Shown piece by piece: positions 50,916 to 59,189 of a stretch of 64,000 nucleotides of DNA (positions are counted from its first letter, which is position 1; every line of letters starts with the position of its first letter). The position numbers and the translations under genes were made by a program. Below the pieces are notes generated by a model. It was given only the letters and a program-made list of their open reading frames with translations. It was not told the origin of the DNA and searched no databases. The DNA comes from Mesorhizobium norvegicum. Lineage in GTDB: Bacteria; Pseudomonadota; Alphaproteobacteria; Rhizobiales; Rhizobiaceae. Where the stretch lies: positions 69,203-133,202 of the forward strand of contig NZ_SMYZ01000021.1 of the NCBI RefSeq assembly GCF_004919685.1, written 5' to 3'.

Positions 50916-52352
50916 TTAGCCGATAGCTTCCCGCGGCTGACCAAGGGGCATGGATACCCGCAAGGCCGCCAGGCAGCCGACAATGCCGAGCGGCACGAAG
51001 GCGAGAAACAGCCACGACGCGACATTCGCCGCCGCGTCATGGTCCAAACCTTGCGAAAAGCCGCTGGCATTGGCGACGATGCCGGCAAGTGCGGCACCCA
51101 CGGCATAGCCGATGCGCTGCATGGTCGGCACCGCCGCCGAGGCGATGGTCTGCTCGCCCTCCGGCGCGGAGGCGACGATGACACGCGTCAGGAAGGGCCA
51201 GGCGATGCCGAAGCCGCCGCCCTGCAACAAGGCACACACCAGGATCAGCGGGATGGAGCCCAGCGGTATCGTATAGGCAAAGCCGGCGATGCCGGCCGCG
51301 ATCATCACCGCGCCGCCGACGATGATCAGCCGCTCGCGCTGCGGCGGCGCGTTGGCGACGAGGATGGACAGGATCGACCAGGCGATCGATTCGGCGGCAA
51401 TGATGTAGCCGGTGGTCAGCAGCGGAATGTCGTGCAGGCTGGTCAGCAGCAGCGGCCCGTAGACGCCGAAGGAACAGGTCGCCACCGAAAAGGCGGCAAC
51501 CATGGTCATGCCGGCACCGACCGGCGTGCGCCATGAGAACAGCCGCGCCGGGAACAGCCGAGAGGGCGGCTTCAGGGCATCGATGGTGAAGAACAGCACC
51601 AGGCCGACGAGGCCGAGGGCCATCAGCAGCGAGGAGCGCAGCAAGGCGATGTCGACGCCGGCCGAGGCGATCAGCACCACGGCGACGGCAAGGCAGCCAA
51701 GGGCCGCGAACGGGAAGGGCGGCGCCTTGCCTGTGCTCGTCCTGGGTTTCGTTGCCTGCGGCGTGTTGAGCACGATGAAGCTTGCCAACGCCATGGCGGT
51801 GCCGCCGAAGGTGAAGATGCCGAAGGCCCAGCGCCATGACAACAACTCGGTCATGATCGCGCCGAGCAACGGTCCACTGAAGGCGGCTACGCCCCAGATT
51901 GCCGACATGATGCCGAAAAGCTGCGGCCAGATGGCGCGCGAGAACAGCCGCTCGACCGAGACGAAGGCCAGCGACACCAGCGCGCCGCCGCCAAGCCCCT
52001 CGATCAGGCGGCCGGCGAGGAACAGCTGCATGGAAGGAGAGGTGGCGCAGATCAGCGCTCCGGCTGCGTAAAGCAGCGCGGCGACCACCATGTTGGTGCG
52101 CAGGGGGACATAGCTCACCAGCCGTCCGGCCGCCGCGCCGGCAACGATGGCGCCAAGTTCATAGATCGCCAGCGACCAGCCGACGAGCTGCACGCCGGCC
52201 AGTTCGCCGACCATGGCCGGCATCACTGTTGCCACCATCGTTTCGTTGGTGGCGTGCAGCAGGATGCCGAGGCTGATGAAGCAGAAGCGCGCCAGGTCGC
52301 CGCTTGCCCACAATGCGCGCCAGTCGACCCTGTTTGTGCTGATTTCGGTCAT
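50916..52352 (-). CDS. MFS transporter (drug efflux type)
   Basis: A 478-residue major facilitator with about 14 hydrophobic segments, of the DHA2-like kind. Typical elements are WSLAIYELGAIVAGAAAGRL with LVSYVPLRTNMVVAALLYAA, AGRLIEGLGGGALVSLAFVS and FSGPLLGAIMTELLSWRWAF (drug:H+ antiporter motif C-like). The start ATG at 52352 is preferred to a GTG two codons upstream. Convergent with the HAD gene (14 bp between stops). Substrate is unknown. Confidence 0.87.
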   Translation of the reverse strand: MTEISTNRVDWRALWASGDLARFCFISLGILLHATNETMVATVMPAMVGELAGVQLVGWSLAIYELGAIVAGAAAGRLVSYVPLRTNMVVAALLYAAGALICATSPSMQLFLAGRLIEGLGGGALVSLAFVSVERLFSRAIWPQLFGIMSAIWGVAAFSGPLLGAIMTELLSWRWAFGIFTFGGTAMALASFIVLNTPQATKPRTSTGKAPPFPFAALGCLAVAVVLIASAGVDIALLRSSLLMALGLVGLVLFFTIDALKPPSRLFPARLFSWRTPVGAGMTMVAAFSVATCSFGVYGPLLLTSLHDIPLLTTGYIIAAESIAWSILSILVANAPPQRERLIIVGGAVMIAAGIAGFAYTIPLGSIPLILVCALLQGGGFGIAWPFLTRVIVASAPEGEQTIASAAVPTMQRIGYAVGAALAGIVANASGFSQGLDHDAAANVASWLFLAFVPLGIVGCLAALRVSMPLGQPREAIG

Positions 52353-52552
52353 TTCCACCCCTGCCTTGCATATCTCGACGCCAGCGCAGGACGCCAGAAG
52401 CCAGCACGGGTTTCCGGCAGGACCATGTGCATCGACGGCGCCGGATTGCGCGCCGCATCAAGGCGTTGTTGCGTTCGGGGCAGGCTTGTAAAACCTCAAC
52501 CGCGATTGAGCTCAAGCGAATTTTTCGGGATTTTTGCGGTCCGGTGGTGCGA

Positions 52553-53035
52553 TCAGTTCTCGGTGCTGCGCAACTGGAACTGGCTGACGCCGATCGCGAG
52601 ATTCATACCAGTCTGCGTCTGCAGGCTGAGTGGCTGCAAGGTGAAGGCCTGCGAGGAGCCGCCGACCAGCAGATTGGCGCCGGCGCCGACGGCGGCCGTC
52701 ACCTCCGCGCTGGCGCCGATGTAGTCTCCGGCCAGCGCGCCCGGCGCATAGATGTTCTTCAGCGGCGTCAGCACGATCCACTGCATGACCGTCTGCTTCG
52801 TCGTGCCGATATCGAGGCCGTATTTGTTGACGGCGCCGAAATAGGCTTCCGGTGCGAAGCTCTTGTCGGCGGGGTTGAAGGTGCAGCTCAGATCCTTGCT
52901 CGAGCCGAAGATGAAGCCGGTGCCGCCGCCGATGGCGCAATCGAGCGTGCCGAGCTCTATGCCTTGGTCCTGCGCCTGCGCCGCCCCGGCAAACACAGTG
53001 GCGATCACGGCAGCGGCAAAGGCTGTCTTCGGCAT
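52553..53035 (-). CDS. DUF992 domain-containing exported protein
   Basis: A 160-residue periplasmic protein of the DUF992 family. The signal peptide is MPKTAFAAAVIATVFAGAAQ then AQDQ. The core begins IELGTLDCAIGGGTGFIFGS and continues through DLSCTFNPADKSFAPEAYFG, AVNKYGLDIGTTKQTVMQW and AVGAGANLLVGGSSQAFTLQ, ending in a beta-strand QTGMNLAIGVSQFQLR. Start at 53035 is set by the signal peptide. It is a paralogue of the next upstream gene (53132). Function unknown. Confidence 0.87.
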   Translation of the reverse strand: MPKTAFAAAVIATVFAGAAQAQDQGIELGTLDCAIGGGTGFIFGSSKDLSCTFNPADKSFAPEAYFGAVNKYGLDIGTTKQTVMQWIVLTPLKNIYAPGALAGDYIGASAEVTAAVGAGANLLVGGSSQAFTLQPLSLQTQTGMNLAIGVSQFQLRSTEN

Positions 53036-53062
53036 GACGGTCCCCTCAAACATAAAACAAAC

Positions 53063-53095
53063 GGCGCGGAACCATCCTATCTGGTTCCGCGCCGC
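53063..53095 (-). terminator. Terminator between the two DUF992 genes
   Basis: A perfect 13-bp stem, CGGCGCGGAACCA (53063-53075) with TGGTTCCGCGCCG (53083-53095), 7-base loop, followed on the minus strand by TTTGTTTTATG. It lies 36 bp after the stop of the upstream paralogue, so the two genes are probably separate transcription units or the second has its own promoter. Confidence 0.85.
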
Positions 53096-53131
53096 AGGGT
53101 GAGGGGGCATGGAGCGCATGGCTCCATGCAT

Positions 53132-53608
53132 TTACTTGAACGAGTGGATGAGCTGGAGCGAGGTCACAGCCACGGCAAGGTTGACACCGGTCTGCGCCTG
53201 GACGCTGAGCGGCTCCAGCATGAAGGCGCTGTCCAGGCCGCCAACCAGCAGGTTGGCGCCGCCGCCGGTCACGACGCTCGCCTCGGCGTTGACGCCGTAA
53301 TAGCTGCCGGCGAGATCGCCCCCGTCACTACCGCGGGTCGCGGCCAGCACGGCCCAGACCAGCTGGCCCTGATGTGTCTGGCCGACATCGAGGCCGATCT
53401 TGGAGATGACGCCCGTGTAGCTCTCCGACGGTCCGTGATGGTGGGGGCGGAAGGTGCAGGACACGCCCTTGTTGGAGGCGACGATGTAGGCGGTGCCACC
53501 GTCAATGGTGCAGTCGAGCGTGCCGAGCTGCAGCTTGCCGGCGCTGGCCGGGGCAACAGCGAAGACCGTCGTGGCGAGGGCAGCGGCGCAGGCGAGTTTC
53601 TTGATCAT
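53132..53608 (-). CDS. DUF992 domain-containing exported protein, paralogue
   Basis: A 158-residue protein with signal peptide MIKKLACAAALATTVFAVAP then ASAG and the DUF992 core (KLQLGTLDCTIDGGTAYIVA, GVSCTFRPHHHGPSESYTGV, ISKIGLDVGQTHQGQLVWAV, GGGANLLVGGLDSAFMLEPL). It aligns along its whole length with the neighbour at 52553 and is a tandem duplicate. A short HHH run at about 57 is peculiar to this copy. Start at 53608 is set by the signal peptide. Confidence 0.87.
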   Translation of the reverse strand: MIKKLACAAALATTVFAVAPASAGKLQLGTLDCTIDGGTAYIVASNKGVSCTFRPHHHGPSESYTGVISKIGLDVGQTHQGQLVWAVLAATRGSDGGDLAGSYYGVNAEASVVTGGGANLLVGGLDSAFMLEPLSVQAQTGVNLAVAVTSLQLIHSFK

Positions 53609-53784
53609 GGGAGGGTCCTTTCGCAAATTGCCTGGAATAACGGCTGGAGTGGCCAGACCGTTCCACCGAAAACTTGGCGCGAACAAGGCGCGGGTCGGCA
53701 CCTTGCTGCCGGGGTTAACGCGGGGTTGCCGGATGGGCGGGTTTGCGGCGTCGGGCGCACAGAGGGCAGTGCTGTGATTTGCGC

Positions 53785-54636
53785 CTAAGATCCACCGCTG
53801 ACGCGGGCGAGGCCATCCTTGGCCGGCTGGTAGGTCGGATCAAGGTGCACGGCTTCGCGGTAGGATTTCCCCGCCTTGACCTTGTCGCCGCGGCGCTCGT
53901 AGATCAGCGCCTGATTGGCCCAGGCCTCGGCGTTCTTGCCGTCGAGCTTGATCGCCATGTTGAAGTCGGCAAAGGCGTTGTCTTCGTCGTTCGTGGCCAG
54001 ATAGGAAAGGCCGCGGCCGTTGTAGGGCTCGGCGGCGTCCGGCGCCAGCGAGATGGCGGTCGAGAAATCCTCGATGGCGAACTTGTGCTGGCCCTGGCTC
54101 TGATAGATCAGGCCGCGATTGTGGTAGGCGCGCGCGTCGGTCGTGTCGAGCTGGATCGCCTTCTGGAAGTCGTTGAAGGCGTCCTGTGTGCGACCCGCCT
54201 TGCGGTAGAGATTGCCGCGGCCGATATAGGCGGCGTCATAATTGCCGTTGATCTGGATCGAACGGTTGTAGTCCTCGAGCGCGGCCGTCTGATTGCCGAG
54301 GAAGCGCTGGATGAGCGCGCGGTTCGAATAGGCCTGGAAGAAATTCGGGTTGAGCTGGATGGCTTGGTTGAAGTCCTTGAGCGCCGCCTGGTACTGGCCG
54401 CCACGGCCATAGGCCGAGCCGCGCACATTGTAGCCTTCGGGATCCTGGGGATTGCGCTGGATGACCGCCGACAGCGAGGAGATGTTCTCGCTCGACCCTT
54501 GCGCCTTGTCGATGTTGTTGAATTCACCGGTCGGGCCGGCCGTTTGGCAACCGGCAAGTGCCAGTCCGGAGAGCAGAGCCGCTGTCAGGGCGAAACCACG
54601 CAATGCGGTCCCGCGCTCCACGCTTGTTGCGTTCAT
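53785..54636 (-). CDS. TPR-repeat lipoprotein
   Basis: A 283-residue protein with a lipoprotein signal (LTAALLSGLALAGCQTAG; Cys30 is the likely lipidation site) and about six tetratricopeptide repeats between residues 60 and 270, e.g. AYGRGGQYQAALKDFNQAIQ, AYIGRGNLYRKAGRTQDAFN, AYHNRGLIYQSQGQHKFAIE. It resembles rhizobial NlpI-like lipoproteins, which act as protein scaffolds at the cell envelope. The precise partners are unknown. Confidence 0.85.
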   Translation of the reverse strand: MNATSVERGTALRGFALTAALLSGLALAGCQTAGPTGEFNNIDKAQGSSENISSLSAVIQRNPQDPEGYNVRGSAYGRGGQYQAALKDFNQAIQLNPNFFQAYSNRALIQRFLGNQTAALEDYNRSIQINGNYDAAYIGRGNLYRKAGRTQDAFNDFQKAIQLDTTDARAYHNRGLIYQSQGQHKFAIEDFSTAISLAPDAAEPYNGRGLSYLATNDEDNAFADFNMAIKLDGKNAEAWANQALIYERRGDKVKAGKSYREAVHLDPTYQPAKDGLARVSGGS

Positions 54637-54710
54637 GTCTGCCCTGTCCTCACTTCAAGCCGCGTCGCTCGGGTCCGGTTCCCCCCTCCGGGCCGGGTCA
54701 CAATCAAAAC

Positions 54711-54744
54711 AAAAAGGTGGCGGCGATTCCGCATCGCGCCACCT
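54711..54744 (-). terminator. Terminator of rpsU
   Basis: AGGTGGC then GCGAT (54715-54727) pairs with ATCGC and GCCACCT (54733-54744), with one bulged G. On the minus strand the stem is followed by TTTTTGTTTTG. It lies 34 bp after the rpsU stop. Confidence 0.85.
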
Positions 54745-54777
54745 CTGATATCCTTCGAAAAGGACGAAAAATTGGCG

Positions 54778-55056
54778 TTAGAACCGCGGCGGACGCGGAG
54801 CGCCACCTGGACCACCGGCAGCGCCAGCAGCAACCGGGCGCGGCGTCATCGGCAGCAGGCCTTCGCGCTGGGCGCGCTTGCGGGCCAGCTTGCGGGCGCG
54901 GCGGACGGCTTCAGCCTTCTCACGGGCGCGCTTTTCGGACGGCTTCTCGTAGTGACCGCGCATCTTCATTTCGCGGAAAATGCCTTCGCGCTGCATCTTC
55001 TTCTTGAGAGCGCGAAGCGCCTGATCAACGTTATTGTCGCGGACGAGTACCTGCAC
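54778..55056 (-). CDS. rpsU: 30S ribosomal protein S21
   Basis: A 92-residue ribosomal protein S21 of the alphaproteobacterial form. The conserved part is [20 protein letters not shown] with [20 protein letters not shown] and a basic stretch [24 protein letters not shown]; the C-terminus is a longer Pro/Gly tail ([12 protein letters not shown]). The GTG at 55056 is chosen because it gives the usual VQVLVRDNN start; a TTG two codons upstream is an alternative. It has its own terminator. Confidence 0.94.
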   Translation of the reverse strand: MQVLVRDNNVDQALRALKKKMQREGIFREMKMRGHYEKPSEKRAREKAEAVRRARKLARKRAQREGLLPMTPRPVAAGAAGGPGGAPRPPRF

Positions 55057-55235
55057 GGGCAATCCTGTCTTTCGGGTTTGATATCAACAGGCAAGCGGCC
55101 ATAGCCACTAGCCTCCGCGGCGGTTTACACCACGAATTGGGGCGGCTGATAGCAGAATCATGCCGCGCTGTCCACAGTCGAAATGCACTTGGAGGGCCAA
55201 ACCGCAGTCGGTTTGCCTGGAGATCAAGGGGCCGA

Positions 55236-55622
55236 CTAGGCCGTGGCGAGGTGAAGCCGCTCGAAATCCTCGAAGAACTCGCCGTAGTCGCAGGTGATCT
55301 CCTCGCCCGCGGCGATGTCGCGGGTCGCGGTGGCTCCGCCATACTGTGAAAAATCCGTGTTTGGATTGCCGGCATGGTTCATGAAGCGCCCATTGTCGAC
55401 TTCATAGACCATGAAGCCCGGCCGGTCCGGGCTTGGATAGGCATAGCGGTCGAGCAGTTCCCTGAGATGCGAGGGTGCTGCCTCGTATTTGGCCATCGGG
55501 ATCAGCCGGTCGAAATCGGGATCGAGCCGCCAGATCGAAGCGCCTTTCCTGATCGGCTCGGCGGCGAACACGCCAACGCCCTCGATCGCGCTCGCAGCCA
55601 CATAGGTTCTGATCAGCATCAT
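55236..55622 (-). CDS. SET domain-containing protein
   Basis: A 128-residue protein that is a bare SET domain, the fold of lysine methyltransferases. Motifs are IEGVGVFAAEPIRKGASIW near the start, the substrate and SAM site GRFMNHAGNPNTDFSQYG (about 78) and the final AAGEEITCDYGEFFEDF (about 102) with the catalytic-loop Tyr. The first of two ATGs at 55622 is used. Target is unknown; such small bacterial SET proteins are widespread in rhizobia. It lies directly downstream of the broken SDR gene. Confidence 0.8.
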   Translation of the reverse strand: MMLIRTYVAASAIEGVGVFAAEPIRKGASIWRLDPDFDRLIPMAKYEAAPSHLRELLDRYAYPSPDRPGFMVYEVDNGRFMNHAGNPNTDFSQYGGATATRDIAAGEEITCDYGEFFEDFERLHLATA

Positions 55623-55751
55623 GTTTGCAGGACCGGTTTTGGCAAGAAGACCCGTTTCGACAGGAAACGGCATCGCCAAATCGCGGCGAAAAAGCAAGAC
55701 CGGCCGTCTGCCTTGCGGCTATGAACATGCATCTTGGCCGCGAAAAATCCA

Positions 55752-56509
55752 TCACGTCCGGTTGATCGACACGCCGCCATCGGCCAGCAGCGCCGTTCCT
55801 GTGGTGAAGCTCGAGGCGTCGGAGGCAGATAGAGCGCCGAGCGGGCGATCTCCTCGGGCACAGCGACGCGCTTCAATGCATGCAAACCTTCGACGAAAGC
55901 CCGTGATTCCGGAGTCTTGAAGGTTGCAGCCGGCGTGTCGGTGCCACCGGGCAGCAGCGCGTTGACCCGAACGCCTTTCGGGCCGTATTCGACGGCAAGC
56001 ACCTGCGTCAGCCCGATCAGGCCTGCCTTGCTCGCGGCATAGCTGGTCATGCCCGGCATGCCGATGGTGTGGCCGACGAAGGTGGAGGTGAAGATCAGCG
56101 AACCGCCGCCGCGCTCGATCATCGCCGGCACCTGGTATTTCGCACCGAGAAAGGCGCTGGTGAGGTTGGTGTCGAGCGTCTCGCGCCAGCCTTCCAGCGA
56201 CAGCTCTGAAATCGAGCCCATCTGGCCGACGGCGCCGGCATTGTTGAAGGCGATGTCAAGTCCACCGAACTTTTCGACCGCCAGATCGACAAGGGCCTTT
56301 GCATAGGCTTCGTCGCGGACATCGCCGGCAAGCGCGACCGCCGTGCCGTCGGCGTCCGCGATTTCGGCGACAAGCGCATCGAGCTCGGCCTGGCGACGGG
56401 CGGCGACGATGACCTTGGCGCCTTCCTCGGCAAAGAGTTTTGCGGTGGCGCGGCCGATGCCGGAGCTGGCGCCGGTGACGATGGCGACCTTGTTGGTGAG
56501 TGCGAACAT
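55752..56509 (-). pseudogene. Short-chain dehydrogenase/reductase with a frameshift near the 3' end
   Basis: A classical SDR: Rossmann motif VAIVTGASSGIGRATA (about 8-23), NNAGA (about 86), catalytic Ser and YxxxK in MTSYAASKAGLIG (about 157). After HALKRVAVPEEIARSALYL the frame runs into nonsense. Adding one base next to 55825-55826 (CTG CCT to CTG GCC TCC) restores the family ending LASDASSFTTGTALLADGGV then SINRT and a stop at 55752. So one base is missing, through mutation or a sequencing error. Start ATG at 56509 follows AAAGGA. Confidence 0.8.
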
Positions 56510-56616
56510 TTTCTGCATCCTTTGCTTCGCGCCAGCTCTGCCGGCAATTGGATGCTTGGTCGCAAATGGGGCGGGTCAGAGCCACCCGATACCTGCGAAG
56601 ACCGCGTCGCCCTGAG

Positions 56617-56985
56617 CTATTGCCTCAGCAGCCAACCGAGCCGATCGAGCGAGAATGCGTAGCTGATGACGATGAGCAGGGCGACGATGATGCCCGTAAT
56701 CGTGTAACCGGCGACATAGAATCCGGCAGCACCGCCGAACAAGATGACCAGTTCGAGCACCAACCGCACCGCACCGGGCACAGGCATCGGTGCGCGGCCC
56801 GACCGGCTTGGGTCGTTGAGTACCGCGAAGGTTCCCCACAGCACAGCGGCAATGAGCGGCAAGGCCAGGGCGAGAACCCAGCGCCACCATCCGTCGGAGA
56901 GGCTCCAGCCCGCGATGCCGAGGCCAAGCAAGGCGGCAAGCTCCAGCAGGAAGCGCAACGTCATATTCCACCACGCGTTACCCAT
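56617..56985 (-). CDS. YrdB family (DUF2568) membrane protein
   Basis: A 122-residue protein with four membrane helices (LRFLLELAALLGLGIAGWSL, WWRWVLALALPLIAAVLWGT, LVLELVILFGGAAGFYVAG, ITGIIVALLIVISYAFSLDR) and the conserved loop FAVLNDPSRSGRAPMPVPGA of YrdB proteins. GGGAGGA lies 6 bp before the ATG. Function unknown. It is divergent from the sarcosine oxidase operon. Confidence 0.85.
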   Translation of the reverse strand: MGNAWWNMTLRFLLELAALLGLGIAGWSLSDGWWRWVLALALPLIAAVLWGTFAVLNDPSRSGRAPMPVPGAVRLVLELVILFGGAAGFYVAGYTITGIIVALLIVISYAFSLDRLGWLLRQ

Positions 56986-57186
56986 ATTCGTCCTCCCGAG
57001 TCTCGCGGCAGGCAGTGTGACTGAACGCAGCCATGGCAGCCAGATCGCATGCGTCTTTTTCGTCGCGGCGCAAAACGGCAAGCGCCGTCGCAAACAGCGC
57101 AAGGGTGGAAGCCCGGTTTCGCTAGTGATACACCTCGCGCGCCGGGACCGAATGAATGCCCGGCCGCTATTTGCGAGGCCAGGACG

Positions 57187-58440
57187 TTGAAGAAATATTC
57201 GGTATTCGCCATCGCCCGCGAGGCCATGCGCGGCCACAAGGGCTGGGAGGAACAATGGTCCTCGCCTGAGCCGAAGAAGGAATACGACGTCATCATCGTC
57301 GGCGCCGGCGGCCATGGCCTGGCCACCGCCTATTACCTTGCCACGGTGCACGGCATCACCAATGTCGCGGTGCTGGAAAAGGGCTGGCTCGGCGGCGGCA
57401 ACACCGGCCGCAACACCACCATCATCCGTTCCAACTATCTCTATGACGAGAGTGCCGGCATCTACGACCATGCGCTGAAGCTGTGGGATGGGCTCAGCCA
57501 GGAACTCAACTACAACGTCATGTATTCGGCGCGCGGCGTCATGATGCTCGCCCACAATGTGCACGACGTCCAGGTGCTGAAGCGCCACGTGCACGCCAAC
57601 CGCCTGAACGGCATCGACAATGAATGGCTGTCGCCGGAGCAGGCGAAGGAATTCTGCCCGCCGCTCAACACCTCCAAGGACGCGCGCTATCCGGTGGTCG
57701 GCGCTGCCTTGCAGCGCCGAGGCGGTACGGCGCGCCATGATGCGGTTGCCTGGGGCTATGCGCGCGGCGCCTCGGCGCGCGGCGTGCATATCATCCAGAA
57801 TTGCGAGGTCACCGGCGTCAAGCGGGCGGCCAATGGCGCGGTCATGGGCGTCGACACGACGCGCGGCTTCATCGGCGCCAAGAAGGTCGGCGTCGTTGCC
57901 GCCGGCCATTCCTCGGTCATCATGAACATGGCCGGCGTGCGCATGCCGCTGGAGAGCTATCCGCTGCAGGCGCTGGTGTCGGAGCCGGTCAAGCCGGTGG
58001 TGCCCTGCGTGGTCATGTCGAACACGGTGCACGCCTACATCTCGCAGTCCGACAAGGGCGAGCTGGTGATCGGCGCCGGCACCGACCAGTATGTCTCCTA
58101 TTCGCAGACCGGCGGCCTGCACATATTGCAGCACACGCTCGACGCCATCTGCGAGATGTTCCCGATCTTCACGCGCATGAAGATGCTGCGCTCGTGGGGC
58201 GGCATCGTCGACGTCACGCCCGACCGTTCGCCGATCCTGGCCAAGACGCCGGTGCCCGGCCTCTATGTCAATTGCGGCTGGGGAACGGGTGGCTTCAAGG
58301 CGACGCCGGGCTCGGGCCATGTCTTTGCCCACACCATCGCCAAGGATGATCCGCATCCGATCAACGCGCCTTTCACCATCGAGCGCTTCCGCACCGGCCG
58401 CCTGATCGACGAGGCGGCGGCGGCGGCGGTGGCGCACTGA
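57187..58440 (+). CDS. soxB: Sarcosine oxidase subunit beta
   Basis: A 417-residue FAD-dependent subunit of heterotetrameric sarcosine oxidase, which oxidises sarcosine to glycine with release of formaldehyde or 5,10-methylene-THF and H2O2. The dinucleotide-binding site is [20 protein letters not shown] (about 34), and [15 protein letters not shown] (about 72) carries the flavin-binding region with the conserved His/Arg loop. The C-terminal [14 protein letters not shown] is typical. Start is TTG at 57187 ([19 protein letters not shown] is the family N-terminus). First gene of the sox operon. Confidence 0.95.
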   Translation: MKKYSVFAIAREAMRGHKGWEEQWSSPEPKKEYDVIIVGAGGHGLATAYYLATVHGITNVAVLEKGWLGGGNTGRNTTIIRSNYLYDESAGIYDHALKLWDGLSQELNYNVMYSARGVMMLAHNVHDVQVLKRHVHANRLNGIDNEWLSPEQAKEFCPPLNTSKDARYPVVGAALQRRGGTARHDAVAWGYARGASARGVHIIQNCEVTGVKRAANGAVMGVDTTRGFIGAKKVGVVAAGHSSVIMNMAGVRMPLESYPLQALVSEPVKPVVPCVVMSNTVHAYISQSDKGELVIGAGTDQYVSYSQTGGLHILQHTLDAICEMFPIFTRMKMLRSWGGIVDVTPDRSPILAKTPVPGLYVNCGWGTGGFKATPGSGHVFAHTIAKDDPHPINAPFTIERFRTGRLIDEAAAAAVAH

Positions 58441-58880
58441 TGATGGCGCAGATGGCTGTGGCGATGCCGCTGATGCTGGCGGGGGAACAAGTGCTGGCGG
58501 GGGAACGGGGCATGTTCCATTTTCCGTCGGCGGACGAAGTGCGCACGCAGCCGATCAGCCGTGCCGGGGACGAGGCCAACTGGCCGTTTTCGGTTGACGA
58601 AGGCACGCTGGCTTGCGTCTGGAGCGGCGGTCAGAGGGTGGTCATATTCCTTGAGAAAAGGCCTTCCGATTTCGGCGAGGACGAGACATTCCAGCCACGT
58701 CAAGTCATCGTCACCACCGATCCGATGCAGCTGACCCTCGGCAACATGGCGTATCGCGACCTGTTTCGCCCAGCCGCAAGCGTGGAGGAGCGCATCCGGC
58801 TCGTCGCGCCGTTCGCGACGTTGGGACAGAAGCTTTGCGATCAACCGGCGGGCGCCCGCGTCGGCCACGGCGAATTGTAG
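58440..58880 (+). CDS. Hypothetical protein inserted in the sox operon
   Basis: A 146-residue protein, not recognised. A hydrophobic first part (MAVAMPLMLAGEQVLAGERG) is followed by a soluble domain with TQPISRAGDEANWPFSVDEG, WSGGQRVVIFLEKRPSDFGE and FQPRQVIVTTDPMQLTLGNM. Its ATG overlaps the soxB stop (TGATG), so it is translated with the operon, and soxD starts 12 bp after. It is not part of the usual beta-delta-alpha-gamma order. Confidence 0.65.
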   Translation: MMAQMAVAMPLMLAGEQVLAGERGMFHFPSADEVRTQPISRAGDEANWPFSVDEGTLACVWSGGQRVVIFLEKRPSDFGEDETFQPRQVIVTTDPMQLTLGNMAYRDLFRPAASVEERIRLVAPFATLGQKLCDQPAGARVGHGEL

Positions 58881-58892
58881 GAACGAACCAAA

Positions 58893-59189
58893 ATGCTTCT
58901 CATCCGCTGCCCCTATTGCCAGGAAGAGCGCCCGGAACTCGAGTTCCGCAACGCCGGCGAGGCGCATATCGCGCGCTCGGCCAACATGGCTGGCGAGACC
59001 GACGACGATTTCGAGAAGTTCTTCTTCATCCGCTCGAATCCCAAGGGCATCATTTATGAGCGCTGGCGGCACATGCATGGCTGCGCCCGCTTCTTCAACG
59101 CCGTGCGCGACACCGTCACCGACAAGTTCGTCATGACCTACAAGGCCGGCGAGCCGAAGCCGTCGAAGCTCCCGGGAGTTGCCAAATGA
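58893..59189 (+). CDS. soxD: Sarcosine oxidase subunit delta
   Basis: A 98-residue zinc-binding subunit. LLIRCPYCQEERPELEFRNA holds two Cys, and RWRHMHGCARFFNAVRDTVT supplies His and Cys ligands and the family signature. It joins the alpha and beta subunits. It overlaps soxA by 4 bp (ATGA). Confidence 0.95.
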   Translation: MLLIRCPYCQEERPELEFRNAGEAHIARSANMAGETDDDFEKFFFIRSNPKGIIYERWRHMHGCARFFNAVRDTVTDKFVMTYKAGEPKPSKLPGVAK

